From Alphaproteobacteria bacterium (GTDB taxonomy: Bacteria > Pseudomonadota > Alphaproteobacteria > Kiloniellales > DSM-21159): a stretch of DNA of 54,407 nucleotides. Positions 7,757 to 16,457 of the stretch are shown here, in pieces (position 1 is the first letter of the stretch; every line of letters starts with the position of its first letter). The stretch is from NCBI GenBank assembly GCA_030433005.1, contig JAUILQ010000036.1, forward strand, positions 1-54,407, read 5' to 3'. The notes beneath the pieces were generated by a model. It worked only from the letters and a program-made list of their open reading frames with translations, was not told where the DNA came from and did no database searches. A program made the position numbers and the translations under genes.

Positions 7757-9600
7757 CAGTCCGGCTCGGGCGAACCGCGCTCCGAACGCTCGGCCGGCTG
7801 CAGCGGGGTCGCGGCCTGCCCGGCGCTGTCGAGCGTGCGGCGGATCTCCTGCGCGATCTCCGGGGCGAACTCCTCGAGCAGGCTGCGCTCGCTCGCCGTG
7901 CGCTGGGCGAGCAGGCACAAAGCCTCGAGCCGCGCGAAGCCTAGATAGCCGGCGGTCCCCTTGATCGAGTGCGCCGCCCGGGCCAGCGCCTCGGCGTCGC
8001 CGGTCTTGCGGGCGCTCTCGACGTGGCCGAGGAACTCGCCGGCGAAACCGGGCCAGAGCTCGACGATCTGCCGCGTCCGCGCCTCGCCGATGGCGCCGGC
8101 CAGGGCCGTCTGCACGGCCGGGTCCAGGGTCGGCTGGCTGTCGCAGGCCTCGCGGATCAACTCGCGCGTGCGCCGGGCCGTGCCGCCGCGGGGGGTGCCC
8201 TGCGGATCGCGCGGCGGCAGGCTGGCGAGCACGGCGGCCACCAGGTCGGGCCAGTCGACCGGCTTGCTCAGTACGGTCTCGATGCCGGCCTCGCGGTAGC
8301 GCGCTGTCCCGCGCGGCAGGACGTCGGCCGTCAGGCCGAGCAGCGGAAGCCGGTCGTAGGGTGGCCCCAGGGCCCGGATCGCGCGGGCCGCCGCGAGGCC
8401 GTCGAGCACCGGCATCCGCAGGTCGAGCAAGGCGACGTCGAAATCGCCGACGCGCACGGCGTCGACCGCCATGCGACCGTCGTGCACCAGATAGGGCACC
8501 GCCCCCAGCTTCCTCAGCATCTCCCCGAGCAGCAGCCGCGTCAGCGCCGAGTCCTCGCCGACCAGGATGCGCAGGCCGGCCAGCGGCGTGCCCAGTGCGG
8601 CCGGATCCGCTTCGGCCCGCCCGCCGGCAGGGCGCTGCTCGCCCGAGGGCGCCGGGAGCGGGAGGCCAGGGCGCTCCGGCGCCGACGCCGGCGGACTCGT
8701 GCGCTCGGCCAGCGGCAGGCGCAGGACCAGCAGAACGCCGCTCTCTTCCCCCTCGCCGGTGGCCAGCGAGCCGCCCATGGCGCGGGCCAGGCGCTGGCCG
8801 GCCAGCAGTCCGAAGGGCGGCAGCGCCTCGCCGGAGGCCGCGGCCAGCAGCGCGGCGTCGCGCATCGCCGTCCCCTGGCCGGCCGCCGTCTCGCGCGCCG
8901 CCTGCCTCAGGACGACGCGCAGGCCGCGGCGCGTCGCCTCGGTCTCGCCGTAGAGTCGCAGCTCGAAGGATCCGCGCAGGCGGGCGATCGCGGCTTCGGC
9001 CAGCAGGTGCAGCAGCCGCTTGAGGCGTCGCCGGTCGCTGCGCACCACGGTCGGCGCGTCGGCGTCGAGACGGCAGGTCAGGCGACCGCCGTTGCCCATG
9101 CTCCGCTGCGCCAGCTCCTGCTGGATTTGCCGCAGCAGCGGCTCCAAGGCCACGACATCCTCGCCCGGCTCCAGTGCCCCGGTCTCGACCTGCGCCAGCT
9201 CGACCAGGTCGTCGAGCACGCCCTGCAGCTTGCGCCCGGCGCCATCGGCCAGCTCCAGGAAACGCCGCTCCTCGCTCGGCAACTCGACGCGGCGCAGCAG
9301 CTCGAGCATGCCGAGCAGACCGGTCAGCGGGGTGCGCAGCTCCTGATTGAGGCTGGCGAGCAGGGTCGCCGCCGCGGGCGCCGCCGCCACCGAGGATTCC
9401 GCCGGGCGTTCCGCGCCGTCGCCGTCTCGATCGGCCGCGCGCGCCCTCTCGGGCGCCGGCCGCGCCGCCGCCCGGGTCCGGCGTCGACGCATCCAGGCGA
9501 TGCCGAGCGCGCCGCCCACCGCGAGGCCGACCGACAGGGCGGTGAGCAGGGCGACCACCAGGGCGACGGTCGTCGACAGCAGGTCAGGTCCCGTGGGCAC
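7756..9600 (-). CDS. Degenerate hybrid histidine kinase paralogue with intact REC and Hpt
   Basis: The protein is 614 aa from a GTG at 9600. One N-terminal transmembrane helix (about residues 8-36, ending WMRRRR) is followed by a HisKA-like helix reading LNQELRTPLTGLLGML, where the phospho-accepting His is Gln86. The ATPase region has lost the N box and glycine boxes (RLLHLLAEAAIARLRG replaces NLVGNALKF). The receiver domain (ILVGEDSALTRLLLGEML, Asp393 in LLDLRMP, Lys in LSKPVDW) and the Hpt domain (His544 in AHSIKGTAGYLG) keep their catalytic residues. It is about as long as its neighbour minus the multi-helix sensor and is clearly related to it through REC-Hpt. It can probably pass phosphate but not generate it from ATP. 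A near-consensus CtrA box lies 63-78 bases upstream. Confidence 0.88.
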   Translation of the reverse strand: MPTGPDLLSTTVALVVALLTALSVGLAVGGALGIAWMRRRRTRAAARPAPERARAADRDGDGAERPAESSVAAAPAAATLLASLNQELRTPLTGLLGMLELLRRVELPSEERRFLELADGAGRKLQGVLDDLVELAQVETGALEPGEDVVALEPLLRQIQQELAQRSMGNGGRLTCRLDADAPTVVRSDRRRLKRLLHLLAEAAIARLRGSFELRLYGETEATRRGLRVVLRQAARETAAGQGTAMRDAALLAAASGEALPPFGLLAGQRLARAMGGSLATGEGEESGVLLVLRLPLAERTSPPASAPERPGLPLPAPSGEQRPAGGRAEADPAALGTPLAGLRILVGEDSALTRLLLGEMLRKLGAVPYLVHDGRMAVDAVRVGDFDVALLDLRMPVLDGLAAARAIRALGPPYDRLPLLGLTADVLPRGTARYREAGIETVLSKPVDWPDLVAAVLASLPPRDPQGTPRGGTARRTRELIREACDSQPTLDPAVQTALAGAIGEARTRQIVELWPGFAGEFLGHVESARKTGDAEALARAAHSIKGTAGYLGFARLEALCLLAQRTASERSLLEEFAPEIAQEIRRTLDSAGQAATPLQPAERSERGSPEPD

Positions 9601-9870
9601 CTTGCCGATAGTCTCCCTGCCAGCTGGAGAACAGGCCGCCGCTACAGGCTAGCCCGGCCGCTTTACCGCTTCGTTAACCCTGACCCGCCGCCCGACTCTG
9701 CCGTGCGCCCCTGGGGCGAGCGGCCTGTTCCTGCCGCGCGCGGGGACGACCGCCGGCGTGCGCAGCCCCCAGCGACGCGCGAACACAAGAGTTACAAAAA
9801 CCATTGCTCGTTACATTGTATTTACGATAACTTTGCCCAAGAAGCCAAACTTGGTTAACGGGGCCCTCTC
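9601..9870. promoter_or_regulatory. Divergent regulatory region with a CtrA-like site, between pseudokinase and response regulator
   Basis: The 270-base gap contains TTAC-CGCTTCG-TTAAC at 9663-9678, one mismatch from the CtrA consensus, and a CtrA half site TTAAC at 9855-9859. A distinctly AT-rich stretch at 9781-9859 probably holds the response-regulator promoter. No clear -35/-10 pair could be assigned. The site could serve both divergent genes. Confidence 0.45.
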
Positions 9871-10254
9871 ATGAGCAGACTGCTCGTCGTCGATGACCAT
9901 GCACGGGATCTCGAGGCTTCGGCGAGCCTGCTGGCCCGGGGCGGCTTCGAGGTCGACTGTTGCGTCGAGGGCGCCGAGGCTCTGGAGCGGCTGCACCGCG
10001 ACCCGGCCGCCTACGACGGGCTCGTCGTCGACATCTTCATGCCCGAGGTCGACGGCCTGGAAATGATCCGCGATCTGCGTCGCCGCGGCTACCGCGGCGC
10101 CATTCTCGCCCTCTCCGACGTGCCCGTCTACGGCCGCTTCGAGCCCTTGCGGGTGGCGCGCCTGCTGGGCGCCGACGCCGCCCTCTGCAAGCCGCTCACC
10201 GACGAGGTCTTCGCGGTGATCGAGAAGCTTCTGCCGGCCCGACAGGCCGCCTGA
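9871..10254 (+). CDS. Single-domain response regulator (CheY-like receiver)
   Basis: The protein is 127 aa from the ATG at 9871. It is a lone receiver domain with an acidic pair in LLVVDDHARD, phospho-acceptor Asp54 (LVVDIFMPEVDG), a Ser at the switch position (ILALSD) and Lys107 (ALCKPLTDE). No output domain follows. Divergent to the pseudokinase and next to a REC-Hpt phosphorelay, it is a natural candidate to receive phosphate from one or both Hpt domains. A motor or stress-response output is possible; the target cannot be read from the sequence. Confidence 0.9.
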   Translation: MSRLLVVDDHARDLEASASLLARGGFEVDCCVEGAEALERLHRDPAAYDGLVVDIFMPEVDGLEMIRDLRRRGYRGAILALSDVPVYGRFEPLRVARLLGADAALCKPLTDEVFAVIEKLLPARQAA

Positions 10255-10343
10255 GGAGGGGCGGGCCGGCTCCTCGGGCGGCGGCTGCGCACGACGCCGG
10301 CCCCTCGGAGAAGCGACCGGCTCCCGAGACGATCCGTCCAGGT

Positions 10344-11216
10344 CTAGCGATCCTCCTCCGGCACCGTCGCGGCGACGCCGGCTCTGCGGTCCGCCCGCCG
10401 GCGCTGGGCCACCAGTTCGGCGAGAATCGACAGCGCGATCTCCTCGGGCTCGATCGCGCCGATGTCGAGGCCGGCCGGACCGTGCAGCTCGCCCAGCCGC
10501 CCCGCCTCGGGCGTCGCGCCCAGCTCTTCGCGCAGCCGCGCCGAGAGGGTCTCGACCTTGCGCCGGCTGCCGACCATGCCGAGATAGCCGGCGCCGCTGG
10601 CCAGCGCCGCCTTCAGCGCCTCGCGGTCGCGCCGCCCCTGGGTCGCCACAACCACGGCGTCGCGCGGGCCGAGGCCGAGGTCGGCGAGCGCGTAGCCCTC
10701 GACCCGGCGCACGCCCTCGGGCAGCGCTTCCAGCTCGCCGGCCGGCGCCGCCGCCACCAGCCGGTAGCCGACCGTGCCGCCCTGGTCGAGCAGCGCGCGC
10801 GCGACCGGCGAGGCGCCGCAGACGACCAGCCGCGGTGCCTGCCCGAGCGGCTCCAGGAACAGCTCGACCGTGCCGCCGCTCGGGCACATCGAGGCGTGGA
10901 GCGCCACGCCGTCCGTGTCGAGCGGCCCCGAGGCGAGCCGCCCGGCGGCCTCCTCCTTGGGGCGCACGCGGATCATCGCCGCTTCGCCGCGCGCCAGCGC
11001 CGCGAGGCCGGCCTTGCGCACCGCGCCGGAGACGCAGCCGCCGCCGACGAAGCCGTGCAGCGTCCCGTCGGCCGTGACCACGGCCTTGGCACCGGCCTTG
11101 GCCGAGGTGGCATTGGCGGTGCGCACCACGGTCACCACGCAGAAGTCCGCGCCCTCGCCGCGCAGCCGCTCGATCAGGTCGAGGATGCGCCCCGCCGTGG
11201 TCGTGCGCGTGGTCAT
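10344..11216 (-). CDS. coxF: XdhC/CoxF family maturation protein of the CO dehydrogenase cluster
   Basis: The protein is 290 aa from the ATG at 11216 behind GGAAGGGA. The N-terminal XdhC/CoxI segment has CVVTVVRTANATSAKAGAKAV and HGFVGGGCVSGAV, including the conserved GGGC. A Rossmann-like C-terminal half has RLVVCGASPVARALLDQGG, AVVVATQGRRDREALKAAL and GYLGMVGSRRKV. Proteins of this family bind molybdenum cofactor and help insert or sulfurate it in xanthine and CO dehydrogenases. It is the last gene of coxMSLDE-F and follows coxE by 29 bases. I call it coxF by position; coxI is the same superfamily, so the letter is less sure than the family. Confidence 0.88.
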   Translation of the reverse strand: MTTRTTTAGRILDLIERLRGEGADFCVVTVVRTANATSAKAGAKAVVTADGTLHGFVGGGCVSGAVRKAGLAALARGEAAMIRVRPKEEAAGRLASGPLDTDGVALHASMCPSGGTVELFLEPLGQAPRLVVCGASPVARALLDQGGTVGYRLVAAAPAGELEALPEGVRRVEGYALADLGLGPRDAVVVATQGRRDREALKAALASGAGYLGMVGSRRKVETLSARLREELGATPEAGRLGELHGPAGLDIGAIEPEEIALSILAELVAQRRRADRRAGVAATVPEEDR

Positions 11217-11245
11217 GTCACTCGTTCCCTTCCTGCCGCCGCCGC

Positions 11246-12427
11246 TCACAGCCGGGCCAGCTCCGGCTCCAGCGCCGCCAGCGAGTCGAGCGTGTTGGCG
11301 GCGGCGAAGCGGTCGATGTGCGGCAGCGCCGCCTGCATCGCCGCGTTGACCGGCCGGTAGTCGCGCCAGCCGAGCAGCGGGTTCAGCCAGACCAGCCGCG
11401 GCGCCCGCTTCTTCAGCCGCGCCAGGGCGGCGGCCAGGGCCTCGGGGCTGCCGGTGTCGTAGCCGTCGGAGAGGATCAGCACGACGCTGCGGGCGTTGAG
11501 CGCGCGCCGCGCGTAGTGGCGGTTGAAGTCCTCCAGGCTCTCGCCCAGGCGGGTGCCGCCGCCGAAGCCCTCGGCGAGCAGCGCGAGGCGGGTCATGGCC
11601 TTCAGGGAATCGCGCTCGCGCACCGCGTCGGTGACCCGGACCAGGCGGCTGTGCACCAGGTAGGCGTCGCTCTCCAGCCAGCGGCAGACCAGGCCCTTCA
11701 CGAACTGCAGGAAGAAGCGGCTGTAGTGCTGCATCGAGCCGGAGACGTCGAGGAACACGACCAGGCGCACCGGCTGCTCCGGCCGGCGCCGGCGCACCAG
11801 CTCGAAGGGCTCGCCGCCGTGCGCCAGGCTGCGCCGGATCGTGCGCCGCAGGTCGAGCCGAGCGCCCTGGGCGGCGAGGCGCTGGCGCCGCGACAGGCGG
11901 AAGCGCAGGGCGCTGGCCAGGCGGAAGGCCAGGGCTTCGGCCGCGGCCATCTCGGCCGGGTCGACGATGTGGCGCAGGTCGGTGCGCGCGAGGCGCTCGT
12001 CGCGTGCCGCGATCAGGCGGCCGCTGGCCTCGCCCTCGGTGGCCTCGCCGGCGGCGCTCTCGATCTTCGGTCCCTCGCGCTCGGCCGCCTCGCTCTCGGC
12101 CTGTTCGCCCAGGTGGCTGCGCCACAGCCGCTGCTGGGCCCGGTTCCGCCGCTGCCGCTCGGGCGGTCGCTCGACGCCGTCGCGGCGCCGGCCGCGACCG
12201 TACCAGTAGGCCTCGAACAGCGCGTCGAAGCGCCGCCACTCCTCCGGGCGCCCGGTCAGCAGCGCACGCAGCCGGTGCCGGCTGCGCGCCGGATCGAGCG
12301 GGTCCTGCGCCAGCACCGCCAGCGCCGTCGCGGTCTCGGCCGGTCCGAGCGCGAAGCCGTTGAGCCGCAGGTGGCCGACGAAGCCGCTCATGCGCGCGGC
12401 GATCGCAGAGGCCGGCGCATCCGCCAC
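11246..12427 (-). CDS. coxE: CoxE-like von Willebrand factor A domain protein
   Basis: The protein is 393 aa from a GTG at 12427, four bases after the coxD stop; an ATG at 12391 is an alternative. An N-terminal helical region (GFVGHLRLNGFALGPAETATAL) is typical of CoxE. A charged Glu/Ala/Arg-rich linker spans about residues 80-140, and a C-terminal VWA domain has the MIDAS motif LDVSGSM and VVLILSDGYDTG. With the MoxR-type ATPase CoxD it forms the chaperone pair that inserts Cu and sulfur at the active site of CO dehydrogenase. The pairing and order are as in known cox clusters. Confidence 0.92.
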   Translation of the reverse strand: MADAPASAIAARMSGFVGHLRLNGFALGPAETATALAVLAQDPLDPARSRHRLRALLTGRPEEWRRFDALFEAYWYGRGRRRDGVERPPERQRRNRAQQRLWRSHLGEQAESEAAEREGPKIESAAGEATEGEASGRLIAARDERLARTDLRHIVDPAEMAAAEALAFRLASALRFRLSRRQRLAAQGARLDLRRTIRRSLAHGGEPFELVRRRRPEQPVRLVVFLDVSGSMQHYSRFFLQFVKGLVCRWLESDAYLVHSRLVRVTDAVRERDSLKAMTRLALLAEGFGGGTRLGESLEDFNRHYARRALNARSVVLILSDGYDTGSPEALAAALARLKKRAPRLVWLNPLLGWRDYRPVNAAMQAALPHIDRFAAANTLDSLAALEPELARL

Positions 12428-12431
12428 CGCC

Positions 12432-13307
12432 CTACTCCGCCGCCAGCCGTGCCGCGACCTCGGGCGTCACGGCCTTGAGGTCGGCCTCGGTCTTGAGCAG
12501 GCAGATCAGGCTGCGCTGCAGCGTCTCGCGGTCGCCGCCCAGGCGCTCGACGCCGAGCCCGGTCAGCGCCGCCGCCCAGTCCAGGGTCTCGGCGATGCCC
12601 GGCTTCTTCTCCAGCTCCTCGCGGCGCAGGGCCTGCACGAAGCCGGCGATCTCGCCGGCCAGGCGCGCGTCGAGGCCGGGCAGCCGGCGACGCAGGATCT
12701 CCGCTTCGCGCTCCGGCCCTGGAAACTCGACGTAGCTGTAGAGGCAGCGTCGGCGCAGCGCGTCCGACAGGTCGCGCGTGCCGTTCGAGGTCAGCACGAC
12801 GTGCGGGATCGCGGTGGCGGCGATGGTGCCGAGCTCGGGCACCGAGACCTGCCAGTCGGAGAGCACCTCCAGCAGGTAGGCCTCGAAGGCCTCGTCGGCA
12901 CGGTCGATCTCGTCGATCAGCAGCACCGGCGGCGTCTGCTGGCTCAGCGCCTCGAGCAGCGGGCGGCGCAACAGGTACTCGTCGGAAAAGATCTGCGCCT
13001 CGACCTCGCGGGCGCTCAACGCCTCGCGCTCGCGCGCCTTGATGGCCAGCAGCTGGCGCTGGTAGTTCCACTCGTAGAGCGCGTGGCCGGCGTCCAGGCC
13101 CTCGTAGCACTGCAGGCGGATGAGCCGCGCCTCCAGCACCGCGGCCAGGGCCTTGGCGACCTCGGTCTTGCCGACGCCGGCCTCGCCCTCGAGCAGCAGG
13201 GGCCGCTGCAGCTGCACGGCCAGCTCGACCGCCAGGGCCAGGGCCTCGTCGGCGACGTAGCCGACCTCCCTCAGGCGGTCCGCGATGTCGAGCGTCTGAA
13301 AGGTCAT
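12432..13307 (-). CDS. coxD: CoxD-like MoxR-family AAA+ ATPase
   Basis: The protein is 291 aa from the ATG at 13307 behind TAGGGAG. Walker A is GEAGVGKT (residues 41-48), Walker B is VLLIDEIDRADE, and the sensor 1 region is HVVLTSNGTRDLSDALRRRC with an Arg finger-like RRRC. In Oligotropha, CoxD is the ATPase that assists maturation of the CuSMo active site of CoxL together with CoxE. It stands 178 bases downstream of coxL, behind a large hairpin, and is tightly followed by coxE. Confidence 0.93.
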   Translation of the reverse strand: MTFQTLDIADRLREVGYVADEALALAVELAVQLQRPLLLEGEAGVGKTEVAKALAAVLEARLIRLQCYEGLDAGHALYEWNYQRQLLAIKAREREALSAREVEAQIFSDEYLLRRPLLEALSQQTPPVLLIDEIDRADEAFEAYLLEVLSDWQVSVPELGTIAATAIPHVVLTSNGTRDLSDALRRRCLYSYVEFPGPEREAEILRRRLPGLDARLAGEIAGFVQALRREELEKKPGIAETLDWAAALTGLGVERLGGDRETLQRSLICLLKTEADLKAVTPEVAARLAAE

Positions 13308-13342
13308 GGTCTCCCTACCGGTCCGGCCCGGAGAAGGTTCCG

Positions 13343-13397
13343 GGAAAGGCCCGGGCAGGCGGCCGGCGGCGGCCGGCCCCCTGCCCGCTCCCTTTCC
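13343..13397 (-). other. Three-helix intercistronic hairpin between coxL and coxD
   Basis: Arms pair as GGAAAGG (13343-13349) with CCTTTCC (13391-13397), CGGGCAG (13352-13358) with CTGCCCG (13381-13387), and GGCCGG (13361-13366) with CCGGCC (13373-13378). The small internal loops leave a 55-base stacked hairpin. It lies in the only wide gap between structural and maturation genes. There is no T-tract, so RNA processing or 3'-end protection of the coxMSL message is more likely than simple termination. Confidence 0.5.
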
Positions 13398-13485
13398 TCC
13401 CCCTGGTTCTTCGCGCCCCCTCGTCCGGCGACCTGCCAAGGGGGTCTTGCCGCGGGGGGCGCGCGTCCCTCTCGCCGGCTCCAGC

Positions 13486-15927
13486 CTACTCGGCGGCCGC
13501 CGGCTGGCCGGTCAGGCCGAGGCGCTGGGCCGTCTGCCAGACGCGCCAGTGGTCGTGGGGCATCTGGGTGTGGGTCAGCCCCAGGTGCGCGAAGGCGTCG
13601 TTGACGGCGTTGGAGAAGGCCGAGACGCCGCCGACGTTGGGGCTCTCGCCGACGCCCTTGGCACCGATCGGGTGGTGCGGCGAGGGCGTCTCGGTCCAGT
13701 CGGTCTCCCAGGTCGGGGTCTCGACCGCGGTCGGCAGGAAGAAGTCCATCAGGCTGCCGCCGTGGACGTTGCCGTCCTCGTCGTAGGTGATCTCCTGGCC
13801 CATAGCGATGGCGAGGGCCTCGGTCAGGCCGCCGTGGACCTGGCCTTCGATGATCATCGGGTTGATCCGCGTGCCGCAGTCGTCGAGGGCGTAGAAGCGG
13901 CGGATCTCCGTGACCCCGGTGTCGACGTCGATGTCGACGACGCAGACGTAAGCGCCGAAGGGATAGGTCATGTTCGGCGGGTCGTAGTAGGAGACCGCCT
14001 CCAGGCCCGGCTCGAGGCCCGGGATCGCCTGGTTGTAGGCGGCGAAGGCGATCTCCTTCATGGTCTTGTGGCGCTCCGGGTTGCCCTTGACCTGGAAGCG
14101 GTCGACCTCCCACTCCAGGTCGCCGTCGTGGACCTCCAGCAGGTAGGCGGCGATCATCTGCGCCTTGGCCCGGATCTTCCGGCCGGCCATCGCCGTGGCG
14201 GCGCCGGCGACCGGCGTCGAGCGCGAGCCGTAGGTGCCGAGGCCGTAGGGCGCGGTGTCGGTGTCGCCCTCCTCCAGCGTGATGTCCTCGGCCGGGATGC
14301 CGATCTCGCTGGCCAGGATCTGCGCGAAGGTCGTGGCGTGGCCCTGGCCCTGGCTGATCGTGCCGAGCCGCGCGATCGCCGAGCCGGTCGGATGGATCCG
14401 GATCTCGCAGGAATCGAACATCCCGAGGCCCAGGATGTCGCAGTTCTTGACCGGCCCGGCGCCGACGATCTCGGTGAAGAAGGCGACGCCGACGCCCATC
14501 AGCTTGCGCGTCTCGCCGCGCTGGAAGGCCTCGCGGGCGGCCTTCTGCTCGGCGCGCAGGCCCTGGTAGTCGACGGTCTTCAGCGCCTTGTCCATCGCCG
14601 TCTCGTAGTCGCCGGAGTCGTACTCCCAGCCGAGCGCCGAGGTGTAGGGAAACTGCTCCTTGCGGATGAAGTTCTTCAGCCGGATCTCGGCCGGGTCCAT
14701 GTCCAGCTTGCGCGCCAGCACGTCGACCATGCGCTCGATGAAGTAGCTGGCCTCGGTGACCCGGAACGAGCAGCGGTAGGCGACGCCGCCCGGCGCCTTG
14801 TTGGTGTAGACGCCGTCGACCGCGACGTAGGCGGTCGGGATGTCGTAGCTGCCGGTGCAGATGTTGAAGAAGCCGGCCGGGAACTTGGTCGGGTCGGCGC
14901 AGGCGTCGAAGGCGCCGTGGTCGGCCAGCACGTGGCACCACAGGCCGGTGATCCTGCCGTCCCGGGTCGCGGCGATCCTGCCGGTCATGTGGTAGTCGCG
15001 CGCGAAGGCCGTCGTGGAGAGGTTCTCCATGCGGTCCTCGATCCACTTGACCGGCACGCCGAGCACGATCGAGGCGACGGCCGAGCAGATGTAGCCCGGA
15101 TAGACGCCGACCTTGTTGCCGAAGCCGCCGCCGATGTCCGGCGAGATGATGCGGATGTTGTGCTCGGGGATCTTGGTGATCAGCGACGCCACGGTGCGTA
15201 CCGCGTGGGGCGCCTGGAAGGTGCCCCAGATCGTCAGCTTGCCGTTGATCTTGTCCATCGAGGCGACGCAGCCGCAGGTCTCCAGCGGGCAGGGATGGAC
15301 GCGCTGGTAGGAGACCATCTCCTCGGCGACGACCTCGGCGCCGGCCAGGGCCTGCTCCGTCGCCGCCTGGTCGCCGGCCTCCCAGGTGAAGATGTGGTTG
15401 GGGTGGCGGCGCGGGCCGTGGGCGCCCTCGGTCTTGTCGGCGATGTCCTCGCGCAGCGTCGGCGCGCCCTCTTCCATCGCCTTGAAGGGGTCGACCAGCG
15501 GCGGCAGGTCCTCGTACTCGACCTCGACCAGCTCGACGCCGTCGGCCGCGGCGTAGCGGTCCTCGGCGACGACGAAGGCGACCTCCTGGTTCTGGAACAG
15601 CACCTTCTCGTCGGCCAGCACGGCCTGGACGTCGCCGGCCAGGGTCGGCATCCAGTGCAGGCCGAGCGGGCGCAGGTCGTCGGCGGTCAGCACCGCCTTG
15701 ACGCCGGGCACGGCGAGCGCCGCCTCCTTGTTGATCGACTTGATGCGGCCGTGGCCGATCGGCGAGCGCACGAAGTCGCCGAACAGCATGCCCGGCAGCT
15801 TGATGTCGTCGACGTAGTTGCCCTTGCCCTGGGTGAAGCGGGCGTCCTCGACGCGCTTGCGCGAGCAGCCCAGGCCCTGCAGCTTGTCCTTGCGCTGCTC
15901 GAGCGAGATCGGGGTCTCGGCGTTCAT
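13486..15927 (-). CDS. coxL: Aerobic carbon monoxide dehydrogenase large subunit, form I
   Basis: The protein is 813 aa from the ATG at 15927, which overlaps the coxS stop (ATGA) and has a perfect AGGAGG eight bases upstream. It carries the form I active-site loop AYRCSFR at residues 383-389, with Cys386 as the expected ligand of the Cu-S-Mo centre. The catalytic Glu761 is in [13 protein letters not shown]. Other cofactor segments include [12 protein letters not shown] and [12 protein letters not shown]. This subunit oxidises CO to CO2, passing electrons through CoxS and CoxM to the quinone pool. Form I motif and flanking coxD/coxE support a true CO dehydrogenase. The second Mo hydroxylase of the window (42977-45247) lacks this motif. 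Confidence 0.97.
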   Translation of the reverse strand: MNAETPISLEQRKDKLQGLGCSRKRVEDARFTQGKGNYVDDIKLPGMLFGDFVRSPIGHGRIKSINKEAALAVPGVKAVLTADDLRPLGLHWMPTLAGDVQAVLADEKVLFQNQEVAFVVAEDRYAAADGVELVEVEYEDLPPLVDPFKAMEEGAPTLREDIADKTEGAHGPRRHPNHIFTWEAGDQAATEQALAGAEVVAEEMVSYQRVHPCPLETCGCVASMDKINGKLTIWGTFQAPHAVRTVASLITKIPEHNIRIISPDIGGGFGNKVGVYPGYICSAVASIVLGVPVKWIEDRMENLSTTAFARDYHMTGRIAATRDGRITGLWCHVLADHGAFDACADPTKFPAGFFNICTGSYDIPTAYVAVDGVYTNKAPGGVAYRCSFRVTEASYFIERMVDVLARKLDMDPAEIRLKNFIRKEQFPYTSALGWEYDSGDYETAMDKALKTVDYQGLRAEQKAAREAFQRGETRKLMGVGVAFFTEIVGAGPVKNCDILGLGMFDSCEIRIHPTGSAIARLGTISQGQGHATTFAQILASEIGIPAEDITLEEGDTDTAPYGLGTYGSRSTPVAGAATAMAGRKIRAKAQMIAAYLLEVHDGDLEWEVDRFQVKGNPERHKTMKEIAFAAYNQAIPGLEPGLEAVSYYDPPNMTYPFGAYVCVVDIDVDTGVTEIRRFYALDDCGTRINPMIIEGQVHGGLTEALAIAMGQEITYDEDGNVHGGSLMDFFLPTAVETPTWETDWTETPSPHHPIGAKGVGESPNVGGVSAFSNAVNDAFAHLGLTHTQMPHDHWRVWQTAQRLGLTGQPAAAE

Positions 15928-16418
15928 TCCGCGGCCTCCTTTCCTGCGGCCATCTCGGCGGCGGCCGCCCGGATCGCCTTGACGATGTTCTGGTAGCCGG
16001 TGCAGCGGCAGAGGTTGCCCGACATGCCGAAGCGGATCTCCTCGTCGCTCGGCGTCGGGTTCTCCTGCAGCAGCCGGTAGGCCCGGGTGATCATGCCCGG
16101 CGTGCAGAAGCCGCACTGCAGGCCGTGGTGCTCGCGGAAGGCCTCCTGCAGCGGGTGCAGGCTGCCGTCGGCCGCGGCCAGGCCCTCGATGGTCGTGACC
16201 TCGGCGCCGTTAGCCTGGGCGACGAACAGCGTGCAGGACTTCACCGACTTGCCGTCGAGGTCGACGGTGCAGGCGCCGCAGTGGCTGGTATCGCAGCCGA
16301 TGTGCGGGCCGGTCAGGCCGAGCTGCTCGCGCAGGAAGTGGATCAGCAGGGTGCGCGGCTCGGCCAGGCCTTCGACCTGGCTGCCGTTCACGGTCATCTT
16401 GACGTGCATCTTCGACAT
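15924..16418 (-). CDS. coxS: CO dehydrogenase small (2Fe-2S) subunit
   Basis: The protein is 164 aa from the ATG at 16418. The plant-ferredoxin-like N-terminal domain has Cys42, Cys47, Cys50 and Cys62 ([16 protein letters not shown]). The C-terminal helical domain has Cys102, Cys105, Cys137 and Cys139 ([10 protein letters not shown] and [11 protein letters not shown]) for the second cluster. It carries electrons from the Mo site to FAD. The 3' end overlaps the coxL start by four bases, implying translational coupling, and coxM lies 39 bases upstream. Confidence 0.96.
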   Translation of the reverse strand: MSKMHVKMTVNGSQVEGLAEPRTLLIHFLREQLGLTGPHIGCDTSHCGACTVDLDGKSVKSCTLFVAQANGAEVTTIEGLAAADGSLHPLQEAFREHHGLQCGFCTPGMITRAYRLLQENPTPSDEEIRFGMSGNLCRCTGYQNIVKAIRAAAAEMAAGKEAAE

Positions 16419-16457
16419 GAAGGGCTCCCGTCGAGGGGTGCGTGGTCTGTGCGGAGG

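Noticed and set aside
10255..10343. Hairpin between the response regulator and coxF as a bidirectional terminator
   Set aside because: Only about eight paired bases with a loop of some 26 bases and no T-tract.
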